Assembly (NCBI GenBank): GCA_025965775.1
Contig: JAOPWG010000467.1
Coordinates: forward strand, 1-18,210
Origin: Modestobacter sp.
Lineage (GTDB): Bacteria; Actinomycetota; Actinomycetes; Mycobacteriales; Geodermatophilaceae
Direction of reading: 5' to 3'
Length of the DNA stretch: 18,210 nt
Positions 1 to 9,108 of this stretch are shown piece by piece (the first letter of the stretch is position 1; every line of letters begins with the position of its first letter). Both the position numbers and the translations under genes were made by a program. The notes beneath the pieces were generated by a model, which saw nothing but the letters and a program-made list of their open reading frames with translations, searched no databases and had not been told where the DNA came from.

Positions 1-1669
1 CCGGGGCCGCCGCCTGTGCCGCGCGGAGCTGCAGGGTGAGGGAGACCAGGCGTTGCTGGGCGCCGTCGTGCAGATCGCGCTCGATGCGGCGGCGGGTGGT
101 GTCGGCGGCGGCCACGATCCGCGCCCGTGACGCGGTCAGCACGGCCTGGGCCTCGGCGTTGGCGATCGCGGTGGCGACCAGTTCGGTGAACCCGGTCAGC
201 CGGACCTCGGTGTCGGCCGGCAGCGGGTCCTCGCGGGTGGACGTCACGAGCATGACGCCCCATAGCCGGCCCTCGACGCTGATCGGCGCCGCGACAATCC
301 AGCGCATGCCCCCCTCGCGGGCGAGGGCAGCAGCCTCGCCGGAGGCGTCGGAGTCGTCGATCCGCGCCGCCCGGCCGGTCTGGAACACCAGCGTGGTCAC
401 GTTCCGCCCGCCGAGTTCCATCTGGGTGCCGACCGGGACGAGGGAGGCGTCACCGGTGCTGACCCAGCCGCCGACGACCGTGGCCGTGCCATCCGGGTCG
501 TACCGGCCCATACCCGTGATGTCGGCGGAGAGGACCCGCCCGACCTCGGCGGTGACCGCGGCGAAGATCTCTTCCGGCGGCGCCGCGCGGGCGACCAGGG
601 TCGCCACCCGGCGCAGCGCGGCCTGCTCCTCGGCGTGGCTGCGCAGCTCCAGGCGGGCCTGCGCGTTGGCGATCGCGGTCGCGACCAGCTCGGTGAAGCG
701 GGCCAGCCGGGCCTCCGTGTTGGCCGGCAGCGGCTCCGCGCGGGTGGACACCACGCTCATGACGCCCCAGAGCCGGCCCTCGACGCTGATCGGCACGCCG
801 ACGGCCGAGCGGATGCCCACCGCGGCAGCGACGGCGGCGGCCGGGCCCGTGGCGTGGGTGTAGTCGTCGATCCGCGCCGGTCGGCCCGTCTCGAAGACCA
901 GCGACGTCAGGTTCCGTCCGCCGAGGCTCGTCCGGGTACCGACAGAGACGGGCAAGGCGCCCGTGCTGCTCCACACGCCGACGGTCGTCTGTGCGCTCTC
1001 CGGGTCGTACCGGACCAGGGTCGTGACGTCGGCCGAGAGCGCCCGCCCGGCCTCCGCGGTGACCGCGGTGAACACCTGCTCCGGCGGCGGCGCACGGGCG
1101 ACCAGCGTCGCCACTCGGCGCAGCGCGGCCTGCTCCTCGGCGAACCCGCGCAGCTCCATCCGGGCCTGAGCGTTGGCGATCGCGGTGGCGACCAGCTCGG
1201 CGAACCCGGCCAGCCGCGCCTCCGTGTCGGTCGGCAGCGGCTCGTATCGCAAGTACGCCACGATGATGAGGCCCCACAGCCGCCCCTCGACGCTGATCGG
1301 CGCGCCCACCGACGAGCGGAAGCCCCAGTCACGGGCACCGGTGTTCCCGATGGCGCCCGAGACGTCGGCGTAGGCATCCAGGCGTGCCGGCCGGCCCGTC
1401 CGGAGCACGAGCGTGCTTACGTTCCGGCCGCCGAGCTGGAACCGCCTGCCGACCGGGGTCGGCGCGGCGGCGCCGGTGCTGGTCCACGTGCCGACGACCG
1501 TGATCATGTCGTCCGGGTCGGACCGGACCAGGACCGTGTAGTCGACCTCCAACAGCCCCCCGACCTCGCCGGTGACGGCAGTGAACACCGCCTCCGGCAT
1601 TGTGGCGCCGGCGACCAGTGTCGCCACCCGGCGCAGTGCGGCCTGCTCCTCGGCGATCCGTTCACTCAT
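1..1669 (-). CDS. Triple-GAF sensor histidine kinase, NarL/HisKA_3 type (C-terminus off window)
   Basis: The reading frame runs open from ATG 1669 to the left edge, giving 556 visible residues. Three GAF modules follow one another, each ending in the motif ELVATAIANA; the last Ala of AIA falls at residues 165, 334 and 503. Each module begins near EEQAALRRVATLV. After the third GAF comes a HisKA_3 phosphoacceptor box, RIERDLHDGAQQRLV, with the phosphorylated His at residue 534. The HATPase_c domain should lie beyond position 1. Proteins of this build autophosphorylate in response to ligands or redox state sensed by GAF domains and pass phosphate to a NarL/LuxR-type regulator; no regulator is visible here. 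No transmembrane segment is seen, so it is probably cytosolic. The ATG has only a weak, distant GGAG, and no better start is visible. The domain call is confident; the ligand is unknown. Confidence 0.9.
   Translation of the reverse strand, partial: MSERIAEEQAALRRVATLVAGATMPEAVFTAVTGEVGGLLEVDYTVLVRSDPDDMITVVGTWTSTGAAAPTPVGRRFQLGGRNVSTLVLRTGRPARLDAYADVSGAIGNTGARDWGFRSSVGAPISVEGRLWGLIIVAYLRYEPLPTDTEARLAGFAELVATAIANAQARMELRGFAEEQAALRRVATLVARAPPPEQVFTAVTAEAGRALSADVTTLVRYDPESAQTTVGVWSSTGALPVSVGTRTSLGGRNLTSLVFETGRPARIDDYTHATGPAAAVAAAVGIRSAVGVPISVEGRLWGVMSVVSTRAEPLPANTEARLARFTELVATAIANAQARLELRSHAEEQAALRRVATLVARAAPPEEIFAAVTAEVGRVLSADITGMGRYDPDGTATVVGGWVSTGDASLVPVGTQMELGGRNVTTLVFQTGRAARIDDSDASGEAAALAREGGMRWIVAAPISVEGRLWGVMLVTSTREDPLPADTEVRLTGFTELVATAIANAEAQAVLTASRARIVAAADTTRRRIERDLHDGAQQRLVSLTLQLRAAQAAAP
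149..1669 (-). repeat. Three tandem GAF-coding units, 507-bp period
   Basis: Equivalent codons of the module-end motif sit at 161, 668 and 1175, exactly 507 bp apart twice. Similarity also shows at DNA level: the string cgacgctgatcgg recurs once in each unit, and a stretch matching gcgcag-gcggcctgctcctcggcg marks each module start. The first (N-terminal) unit differs in length by about two codons before the end motif. This indicates internal duplication within the kinase gene. Confidence 0.85.
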
Positions 1670-1780
1670 CCCGACAGCCGTGAGGACTCCGTTCCGGCTA
1701 CAGCTCCGCAGCCGCCTCGTCGGACGCCCGCCGGCGCCCAGCGTGCTCGCAGCGAGAAGACCAATCAAGAACTCCCGGGG

Positions 1781-1809
1781 GGCGCCGGTCGCAGCCGCCC
1801 ACCGGCGCC
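1781..1809 (-). terminator. Hairpin, 9-bp perfect stem, possible terminator of the patatin gene
   Basis: GGCGCCGGT (1781-1789) pairs with ACCGGCGCC (1801-1809) across an 11-nt loop. It lies about 100 nt downstream of the patatin stop and upstream of the GAF kinase start, both on the minus strand. Reading minus, it is followed by a moderately T-containing stretch (gttcttgattgg) but no clean U-tract. The rest of the 1670-1909 gap shows no gene. Confidence 0.35.
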
Positions 1810-1909
1810 GACGAGGTGGCAGCTCACGACGCCGTCCACCCGTTTCCCACCAGGACTTGTCAACGCACATCCCACCTTGCTGCCGAACTCAGGCTCGGGG
1901 GAACACGGT

Positions 1910-2761
1910 TCAGCCGGTCCAGACGTCGGCGACCCGGCCGGCGACGGACGCCGCCTGCGCCCGCCCGGCCCGGGCCGCGGGCTCCCGCGCCGCCGGGTCG
2001 AGCACGTTCCTGCCGATCGCCGTCCGGCTGGCCTGGTCCGGGGAGACGACCGCGACCCGGCTGACCAGCCCGGTCACCTGCGCGTCGACGCTGGTCATCG
2101 GGCCGACGCCACGCGGGATGGGCGCCAGCACCACGATCCGGTCGTAGCCCTCGGCAAGGTCGGCGTTGGCCGCCGAGCGCATGCCGCCGTCGACGTAGCG
2201 CCGTCCGTCGATGGTGACCGGCGGGTACACCCCGGGGACGGCGCAGCTGGCACCGACCGCGGCGACCAGCTCGACCCCCGAGTCGCGGGTGAAGGTGGTG
2301 AACTCCCCGCTCTCGGCGTCCACCGCGGTGACCACGAACGGGCGCTCGGGCCACACGGTCGAGGGCAGCCGCGAGGCGATGGCCGCGCGGCGCTCCTCCT
2401 CGGTCGGGGTCAGCCCGGCGTCGGCGGCCCGGCGGGCGAGCTCCCCGACCCGGCGTCGGAAGGCCACGTCGTCGCGGCGGGCGCGCAGCATGGCCAGGGC
2501 GTAGCGGACGAGCACCGCCCGGGTCATCCGGGCGACCCGCTCCTGGGTCGGCGGCTCCAGCTGGCCGGCGTAGAGATCCTCGACGGCGGTGCCGCTGGTC
2601 AGCTGGGAGCCGACCACTGATCCCGCCGACGTCCCGACGACCAGGTCGGCGGTGCCCAGGTCGATGCCGGCCTCGGCCAGGCCGGCGACCACGCCGACCT
2701 CCCACGCGATCCCGGTGATGCCGCCGCCACCCAGCACGAGTGCGGTGCGCTGCTCGCTCAT
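1910..2761 (-). CDS. Patatin-like phospholipase family protein
   Basis: A 283-aa serine hydrolase with the patatin Ser-Asp dyad. The glycine-rich oxyanion loop GGGGITG is at residues 11-17, the nucleophile elbow GTSAGS puts the catalytic Ser at 45, and the DGG motif puts the catalytic Asp at 191. Patatin-fold proteins hydrolyse acyl ester bonds of phospholipids or other lipids. No signal peptide or TM segment is visible, so it is probably cytosolic or membrane-peripheral. An upstream-extended frame to 2905 exists, but it overlaps the divergent ligase gene; ATG 2761 sits directly before the conserved strand TALVLGGGG and has an AGGA about 8 nt upstream. It is divergent from a fatty-acyl-CoA synthetase, which suggests lipid turnover. 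Family assignment is firm; the substrate is unknown. Confidence 0.92.
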   Translation of the reverse strand: MSEQRTALVLGGGGITGIAWEVGVVAGLAEAGIDLGTADLVVGTSAGSVVGSQLTSGTAVEDLYAGQLEPPTQERVARMTRAVLVRYALAMLRARRDDVAFRRRVGELARRAADAGLTPTEEERRAAIASRLPSTVWPERPFVVTAVDAESGEFTTFTRDSGVELVAAVGASCAVPGVYPPVTIDGRRYVDGGMRSAANADLAEGYDRIVVLAPIPRGVGPMTSVDAQVTGLVSRVAVVSPDQASRTAIGRNVLDPAAREPAARAGRAQAASVAGRVADVWTG

Positions 2762-2852
2762 CGGGTCATCCTGACCCACGGGGCCGGTGTAGACCGGGAG
2801 AGTGACGTGCGCCACGATGCGGACCAGCGCCGATGCACACGGAGGACGACGG
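2762..2852. promoter_or_regulatory. Divergent intergenic region, patatin / acyl-CoA synthetase
   Basis: 91 bp separate two divergent starts, so both promoters must lie here or overlap the genes. The sequence tgtaga/tctaca near 2789-2794 could supply TAnnnT-like -10 elements in either direction (inference). A strong Shine-Dalgarno GGAGG at 2841-2845 is 7 nt from ATG 2853 and decides the ligase start over the upstream in-frame start at 2802. Confidence 0.4.
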
Positions 2853-4613
<1,761 letters not shown>

Positions 4614-4658
4614 GCGGCACGGGCGGGGCCGCGCGACGCCGGCCGGCCGGGTGGTCAC

Positions 4659-4673
4659 TACTGTCCGGCCGTG
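4659..4673 (+). promoter_or_regulatory. Putative leaderless promoter of the potassium channel
   Basis: TACTGT at 4659-4664 matches the actinobacterial -10 consensus TAnnnT and is exactly 6 nt before the GTG start at 4671, so transcription would begin at the start codon. No Shine-Dalgarno sequence is present upstream of this GTG, which fits leaderless translation. No clear -35 is visible. Confidence 0.45.
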
Positions 4674-5711
4674 ACTACGACCGGCCGGCGCGGGGAGGCG
4701 ACGACGACGGCCGACCACGGCGGCGTCCAGCTCGCACACACCGAGGAGTCCTCCACCCGTCAGGTGTGGCGGCGGGTGGTCGTCGCCGCGCTCGTGCTGG
4801 TCGCCTGCGTGCTGATCGTCTACGTCGGGCGGGACGGCTACATCGACAACAACGGTGGAGAGATCAGCGTCCTGGACGCGACCTACTACGCCACCGTGAG
4901 CCTGTCGACCACCGGCTACGGCGACATCGTGCCGGTCACCCCCGGCGCCCGGTTGATCAACATCCTGCTGATCACACCGCTGCGGATCCTGTTCCTGCTC
5001 ATCCTGATCGGCACCACCCTGGAGGCGCTCACCGCGAGCTCCCGGGAGGAGTTCCGGATCCGACGCTGGAGGTCTCACGTGCGCCAGCACGTCATCGTCT
5101 GCGGGTACGGCACCAAGGGCCGCAGCGCCATCCGTGCACTGATGTCCAACGGCACACCCGCCGGGCAGATCGTGGTCGTCGACTCCGACCCGCGGGCCAT
5201 CGAGGAGGCCAGCTCGGCCGGCTTCACCGGCGTGCTCGGCGACGCGGGGCGCACCGAGGTGCTGGGCCGGGCGTCGGTGGAGAAGGCGCGGGCGGTGATC
5301 GTCGCCGCCGACCGGGACGACGCCGCCGTGCTGATCACCCTCACCGTCCGCCAGCTCAACCCCGGCGTGCCGATCACCGCGAGCGTGCGCGAGGAGGAGA
5401 ACGCCAGCCTGCTCCGCCAGTCCGGCGCCGACTCGGTGATCACCTCCTCGGCGACCTCCGGGCGGCTGATGGGCCTGTCCACCGACAGCCCGCGGGTGGT
5501 CGCCGTCGTCGAGGACCTGCTCACCGCCGGCCACGGCCTGGACCTGGTGCAGCGGCAGGTCACCCAGTCCGAGGTCGGGCTCGGCCCGCGGCAGCTGCAC
5601 GACATGGTCCTGTCGGTCACCCGCGGGGGGCGGTCGCTGCGCTTCGACGACCCGCTGATCGGCACGCTGCAGAGCGAGGACCTGCTGGTGGTCGTCAAGT
5701 CCCGGCGCTGA
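4671..5711 (+). CDS. Two-TM potassium channel with RCK (TrkA-N/TrkA-C) domain
   Basis: A 346-aa membrane protein. TM1 spans about residues 34-53, the pore loop carries the K+ selectivity filter TTGYGD (80-85), and TM2 spans about 94-117. A cytosolic Rossmann RCK domain starts at about 138 with GYGTKG (145-150), the dinucleotide-binding GxGxxG, and an acidic VVVDSDP strand end at about 168-174. A C-terminal TrkA-C-like segment ends in LLVVVKSRR. Such channels conduct K+ and are gated by nucleotides or Ca2+ bound to an RCK ring. The GTG start at 4671 is 57 nt after the ligase stop, and a promoter-like element sits just before it, so it is probably transcribed separately. It converges on the cyclase gene with only 41 nt between stops. 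Confidence 0.93.
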   Translation: MTTTGRRGEATTTADHGGVQLAHTEESSTRQVWRRVVVAALVLVACVLIVYVGRDGYIDNNGGEISVLDATYYATVSLSTTGYGDIVPVTPGARLINILLITPLRILFLLILIGTTLEALTASSREEFRIRRWRSHVRQHVIVCGYGTKGRSAIRALMSNGTPAGQIVVVDSDPRAIEEASSAGFTGVLGDAGRTEVLGRASVEKARAVIVAADRDDAAVLITLTVRQLNPGVPITASVREEENASLLRQSGADSVITSSATSGRLMGLSTDSPRVVAVVEDLLTAGHGLDLVQRQVTQSEVGLGPRQLHDMVLSVTRGGRSLRFDDPLIGTLQSEDLLVVVKSRR

Positions 5712-5718
5712 GCGGAGC

Positions 5719-5730
5719 GGGTCCGGACCC
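5719..5730. other. Palindrome between convergent stops
   Basis: GGGTCCGGACCC is a perfect 12-bp palindrome inside the 41-nt gap between the potassium channel stop and the cyclase stop. It has no loop, so a terminator role is doubtful. Confidence 0.2.
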
Positions 5731-5752
5731 CCGGCCCGCGCCGGCCCACCCA

Positions 5753-7249
5753 CTAGAGGGACCGGCGCACCCAGGTCTCGGTCGGCTCGTCCCGGCCGCG
5801 CAGCTCGACCGGCCCGGCCGCTGACCAGTGCTCCCGTTCGCCGTCCCCGGCGGCCGCCACCGCACCGCCGCTGGCCATCGCCCGGCCGGGCTCGGTCTTG
5901 GCCAGCTCGGTGAGCCGGGCGGCCTCGTTGACCGCGTCGCCGATCACCGTGTACTCCAGCCGGCTGGCGGCACCGACCTGCCCGGCCACGACGGTCCCCC
6001 AGGCCACCCCGACACCGACGTCGACCTCACCGGCCGCCGCGACCGTCTCGCAGATCCGGCGGGCGGCGCGCAGCGCGGCGCCGGCGGCGTCCCGGTGCTC
6101 GCCGGGCGCACCGAAGACGCACAGCGCCGCGTCGCCCTCGAACTTGTTGACCAGGCCGCCCTCGGCCGAGGTGGCGTCCACGACGACGGCGAAGAAGCGG
6201 TTGAGCAGCCCGACCATGTCCTCCGGCCCGAGCCGCCGGGCCAGCGAGGTGGAGCCGGAGACGTCGACGAACAGCGCCGCCACCGTCCGCTCCTCCCCGC
6301 CCAGCGAGACGCCGTTCTCGAGCGCCTGCTGGGCCACCGTCGTACCGACGTGCCGGCCGAACAGGTCGCGCAGCCGCTCGCGTTCGGCCAGCCCGGCGGC
6401 CATGCCGTTCACGCCGTCCTGCAGCAGCCCGATCTCCCCCGCGTCGTCGACGGCCACCCGTACGGCGGTGTCCCCGGAACCGATCTGCTGCACCGCGCGC
6501 CGCAGCTCGCGCAGCGGTGCGCCCACGGCCCGGGCGGTCAGCAGCGTGGCCAGCGCGCCGACGACCAGGGAGACCAGGACGAGGAAGACGACGACGACCT
6601 CGCTGGGCCCACCGGGCAGGCTGGGGTCGGCGAACAGCAGCACCAGGCCGAGCAGGGGGACGCCGCTGGTGACGCCCCAGGTGAGCAGCAGCCGGGGGCG
6701 GACACCCAGCAGCAGCGACCCGACGGGCGGGTGCGCGGCCAGCGCGCGGGTGGTCACCGGACGGGCGGCGCGGGCCACGAGCAGGTAGCTCACCCCCGCC
6801 GTCACGATGCCGCCGAGCGCGCTCACCAGGCCGGTGCGCAGGCCCACCAGCGGATCGGGGTAGACCAGCGCCGCGACCACCCCGACGGCGACCGCGCCGA
6901 CCAGCCAGGTGAGTGCGGCGATGAGGGCGACGTCCACCGGCAGCCGCAGGGCGTGCGCGGCCTCCTGGCGGGTGGGCTCGCGGTCGGTGAGCAGCCAGGC
7001 GTTGGTCACCCGCTGCCGCGCCAGCCCGGCGGCGGTGCTGGCAGGCAGGGCGAGGAGCAGGTAGCCGACCGCGACCAGGAGGACGACGGTGCGGCCGGTG
7101 GAGTCCGCGGCGTCCGCGCCGCCGGACAGGCCCAGCAGCAGCACCGCCACGGTGACCACGCCGACCAGGTTCGCCAGCACGACCAGCCCCACCAGCAGCC
7201 CGAGGGTCCACCGACCCGACGTGGGCGGGAGGGAGGCCGACGGGGTCAT
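5753..7249 (-). CDS. Membrane class III adenylate/guanylate cyclase with HAMP domain
   Basis: A 498-aa protein with about six hydrophobic helices in residues 15-240, a HAMP linker (about 235-290) and a C-terminal class III cyclase domain (about 320-495). Catalytic residues are visible: metal-binding Asp329 in FVDVSGST and Asp373 in NKFEGDA, substrate Lys369 and Asp438 (VIGDAVN), and transition-state Asn441 and Arg445 (NEAARL). Lys plus Asp at the purine-specificity positions favours ATP, making cAMP. The build matches the mycobacterial Rv1318c/Rv1319c/Rv1320c/Rv3645 type. ATG 7249 was chosen; an in-frame TTG at 7261 is possible, and neither has a strong ribosome site. It starts 47 nt downstream of the DUF1059 stop on the same strand, so it may be the last gene of an EAL-DUF1059-cyclase transcript. 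Confidence 0.92.
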   Translation of the reverse strand: MTPSASLPPTSGRWTLGLLVGLVVLANLVGVVTVAVLLLGLSGGADAADSTGRTVVLLVAVGYLLLALPASTAAGLARQRVTNAWLLTDREPTRQEAAHALRLPVDVALIAALTWLVGAVAVGVVAALVYPDPLVGLRTGLVSALGGIVTAGVSYLLVARAARPVTTRALAAHPPVGSLLLGVRPRLLLTWGVTSGVPLLGLVLLFADPSLPGGPSEVVVVFLVLVSLVVGALATLLTARAVGAPLRELRRAVQQIGSGDTAVRVAVDDAGEIGLLQDGVNGMAAGLAERERLRDLFGRHVGTTVAQQALENGVSLGGEERTVAALFVDVSGSTSLARRLGPEDMVGLLNRFFAVVVDATSAEGGLVNKFEGDAALCVFGAPGEHRDAAGAALRAARRICETVAAAGEVDVGVGVAWGTVVAGQVGAASRLEYTVIGDAVNEAARLTELAKTEPGRAMASGGAVAAAGDGEREHWSAAGPVELRGRDEPTETWVRRSL

Positions 7250-7296
7250 GCCCTGCGACAACGAGCCGCCGCCGCTGGGGACACGTGCCGGGTGCC

Positions 7297-7479
7297 TCAG
7301 GCCACGTCCCGCATGCCGGCGTGGATCGCCGCGATCACCTCGGGCGGCATCTCCGGCTCGGTCAGGCCGTGCGCCCAGTGGGCGTGCACGGTGCCCAACG
7401 CGATCAGCTCTTCCGACGACCCGGCGCGGAAGCGGGCCTCACAACCGGGGACGACGTCGGCACAATCGAATTCCTTCAC
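7297..7479 (-). CDS. DUF1059 domain small protein
   Basis: A 60-aa protein beginning MKEFDCADVVPGCEARF and ending in an HAHWAHGL and PPEVIAAI region, which fits DUF1059 small proteins throughout, including the two N-terminal Cys residues (6 and 13). The function of the family is not established; the Cys/His content hints at metal or redox chemistry (inference). The start is GTG 7479, whose bases form a GTGA overlap with the stop of the upstream EAL gene, and a strong AGGAGG lies about 8 nt before it. This suggests translational coupling. No TM segment is seen. Confidence 0.85.
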   Translation of the reverse strand: MKEFDCADVVPGCEARFRAGSSEELIALGTVHAHWAHGLTEPEMPPEVIAAIHAGMRDVA

Positions 7480-8762
7480 AGCTGTCCTCCTGGGACGAGA
7501 GCCGGCATCGGTACCGGCTCCGGGTTCAGGGCGACCGGGACCTCATCCGGTCGCGGGGTGTCGTGCAGTTCGGCCAGGCGCAGGGTCATCCGCTCCGGCC
7601 GGACCAGGCCCAGCAGCCGGCCCCCGTGGTCGACGCAGAGCACCGGGTCGAACCGGCGGGCCGGCAGCCGGGTCATCGCCCGGGTGGCCACCTCGGCCAA
7701 CTCGGCCTCCGGCCGGACCTTGAGGGTCACCGGCACGAGCTGGGCGGTGCCGCCGGGATCATCGAGGCGTAGGCCGGGCCGGACGAGGTGCACGGGGTGC
7801 CCGTCGTCGTCGACCACGACGACCACGTCCAGTCCGGGGTCGGCGGCGAAGGCCGCATGCGCGGCGACCACACCGGCCGACGCGCCGTCGGCATCCTCCC
7901 CGAGGACGGTCGGGACCATCTCGACGAGAGCGGCGACCCGGTGCGTCCCGCGGGCCCGCTCGGTCAGCGCCCGCAACCTGGCGCCCATCTCGACGTCCAG
8001 CACCGGCCAGGCCGGCCCTGGTCTGGCCAACAGGAACCCCTGGGCGAGCGGCACGCCGAGGCGCACGAACGCCTCCAGCTCCTCTGGTCGTTCGATGCCC
8101 TCCACCAGCAGCCAGGCGTCGAGCCGGCCGGCGTAGGTGCCCAGCAGCTCGGCGAGCGCGAGCTTGGCCTCGTCCCGGTCGGCGTGGTCGACCAGTGCCC
8201 GGTCCAGCTTCACGAACTGCGGCCGGATCAGGGCCAGTTGCTGCAGCCCCGAGTAGCCGGAGCCGGCGTCGTCCAGCGCGATGGCGGCTCCCGCCGCCCG
8301 CAGCCGGTCCAGCAAGGCGTTCAGCCGGACGAAATCCTCGACCGGCACGTGCTCGGTGAGCTCCAGGACCACGCGGCTGAGGTCACCGTGCCCGAGCAGC
8401 AGGTCAGCCACCTCGGGCTCGGTGAGCAGGTGCGGGCTGACGTTGACCGACAGGAAGCAGTCGGCGGGCAGGGTCTGCCGGGCGACCAGCGCGGCGGCCA
8501 CCACCCGGGCCTCCAGGCGGGCGCCCACGCCCAGTTCGTCGGCGTGCGCGAACCACTGGTCCGGGGGAAAGGGGGTCGCGCCGCCGAACCGGGCCAGCGC
8601 CTCGTAGCCGGCGACGATGCCACGGCGCAGATCGATGATGGGCTGGTAGACCAGCTCCGGCCGGGTGGGGTCGGCGAGTACCTCACGCAGCGCGGCCGAC
8701 CAGCCTCCGGCGGGTGCCGTCGCCGCCGAAAGCGCCCTCTCGCCTGCTGTGGGCGCGTGCAC
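7476..8762 (-). CDS. EAL-domain c-di-GMP phosphodiesterase with C-terminal CBS-like pair
   Basis: A 428-aa soluble protein. The EAL domain (about residues 25-255) keeps the residues needed for c-di-GMP hydrolysis: Glu54 in YEALARF, Asn107 in NVSP, Glu134 in LELTE, Asp164-Asp165 in LDDAGSGYS, Lys185 in KLDRA, Glu221 in EGIE and Gln241 in QGFLLARP. It is therefore predicted to linearise c-di-GMP to pGpG. Residues about 278-400 look like a pair of CBS motifs, which in other proteins bind adenosine nucleotides. The frame is open upstream to 8846, but GTG 8762 is preceded by GGAGG 6 nt away, so this start is preferred. It overlaps the DUF1059 gene by 4 nt and may be co-transcribed with the class III cyclase further downstream. 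No REC or PAS sensor domain is present. Confidence 0.92.
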   Translation of the reverse strand: MHAPTAGERALSAATAPAGGWSAALREVLADPTRPELVYQPIIDLRRGIVAGYEALARFGGATPFPPDQWFAHADELGVGARLEARVVAAALVARQTLPADCFLSVNVSPHLLTEPEVADLLLGHGDLSRVVLELTEHVPVEDFVRLNALLDRLRAAGAAIALDDAGSGYSGLQQLALIRPQFVKLDRALVDHADRDEAKLALAELLGTYAGRLDAWLLVEGIERPEELEAFVRLGVPLAQGFLLARPGPAWPVLDVEMGARLRALTERARGTHRVAALVEMVPTVLGEDADGASAGVVAAHAAFAADPGLDVVVVVDDDGHPVHLVRPGLRLDDPGGTAQLVPVTLKVRPEAELAEVATRAMTRLPARRFDPVLCVDHGGRLLGLVRPERMTLRLAELHDTPRPDEVPVALNPEPVPMPALVPGGQL

Positions 8763-9108
8763 GGTCAACCTCCGTTCGGGGAGCCACCGGCGCGCGACCG
8801 GTGTGGTCGGACGCGGCGGGCATCCCCTGTCCAGGGCGACTTCCACCCACGCACGTCATCGGCAGCCCAGCCGCCGGACTGAGCCCCCCTGGGGTCAACA
8901 CCACCCGTCGGGGGCAGATCCGCGCCCCGGTTGCCGGGACGCCTGACCGGAGGCGAGACTCCAGCCGTGGCAGCGCGGCCGCAGGCCGGCCCGGCGCGGC
9001 GTCGACGCACGGCGGACGACGCCGGGGTGAACTGAGAGCGGCGCCACGTTGGTCGAGCGGTCAGCGACGGGCGAGGATCGGCGCTCGGCGAGAGGAACGG
9101 ACCCCGCG
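8763..9108. other. Intergenic region between divergent EAL and GH63 genes
   Basis: 346 bp without a convincing gene; the short open frames here have no conserved motif or good ribosome site. It contains the Shine-Dalgarno of the EAL gene (complement of cctcc, 8769-8773) and an AGAGGAA (9090-9096) upstream of the GH63 start. It should hold both promoters, but I cannot identify clear -35/-10 pairs. Confidence 0.5.

Noticed and set aside
635..2620. 661-aa plus-strand open frame
   Set aside because: It runs antisense across the GAF kinase, the intergenic gap and the patatin gene; no motif or ribosome site.
5828..7723. 631-aa plus-strand open frame opposite the cyclase
   Set aside because: Antisense to the cyclase and DUF1059 genes; Gln/Asp/Gly-rich with no motif.
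8763..9108. Possible small genes or a riboswitch in the gap upstream of the GH63 gene
   Set aside because: Short frames lack motifs and ribosome sites, and I could not find a convincing conserved RNA fold by eye.
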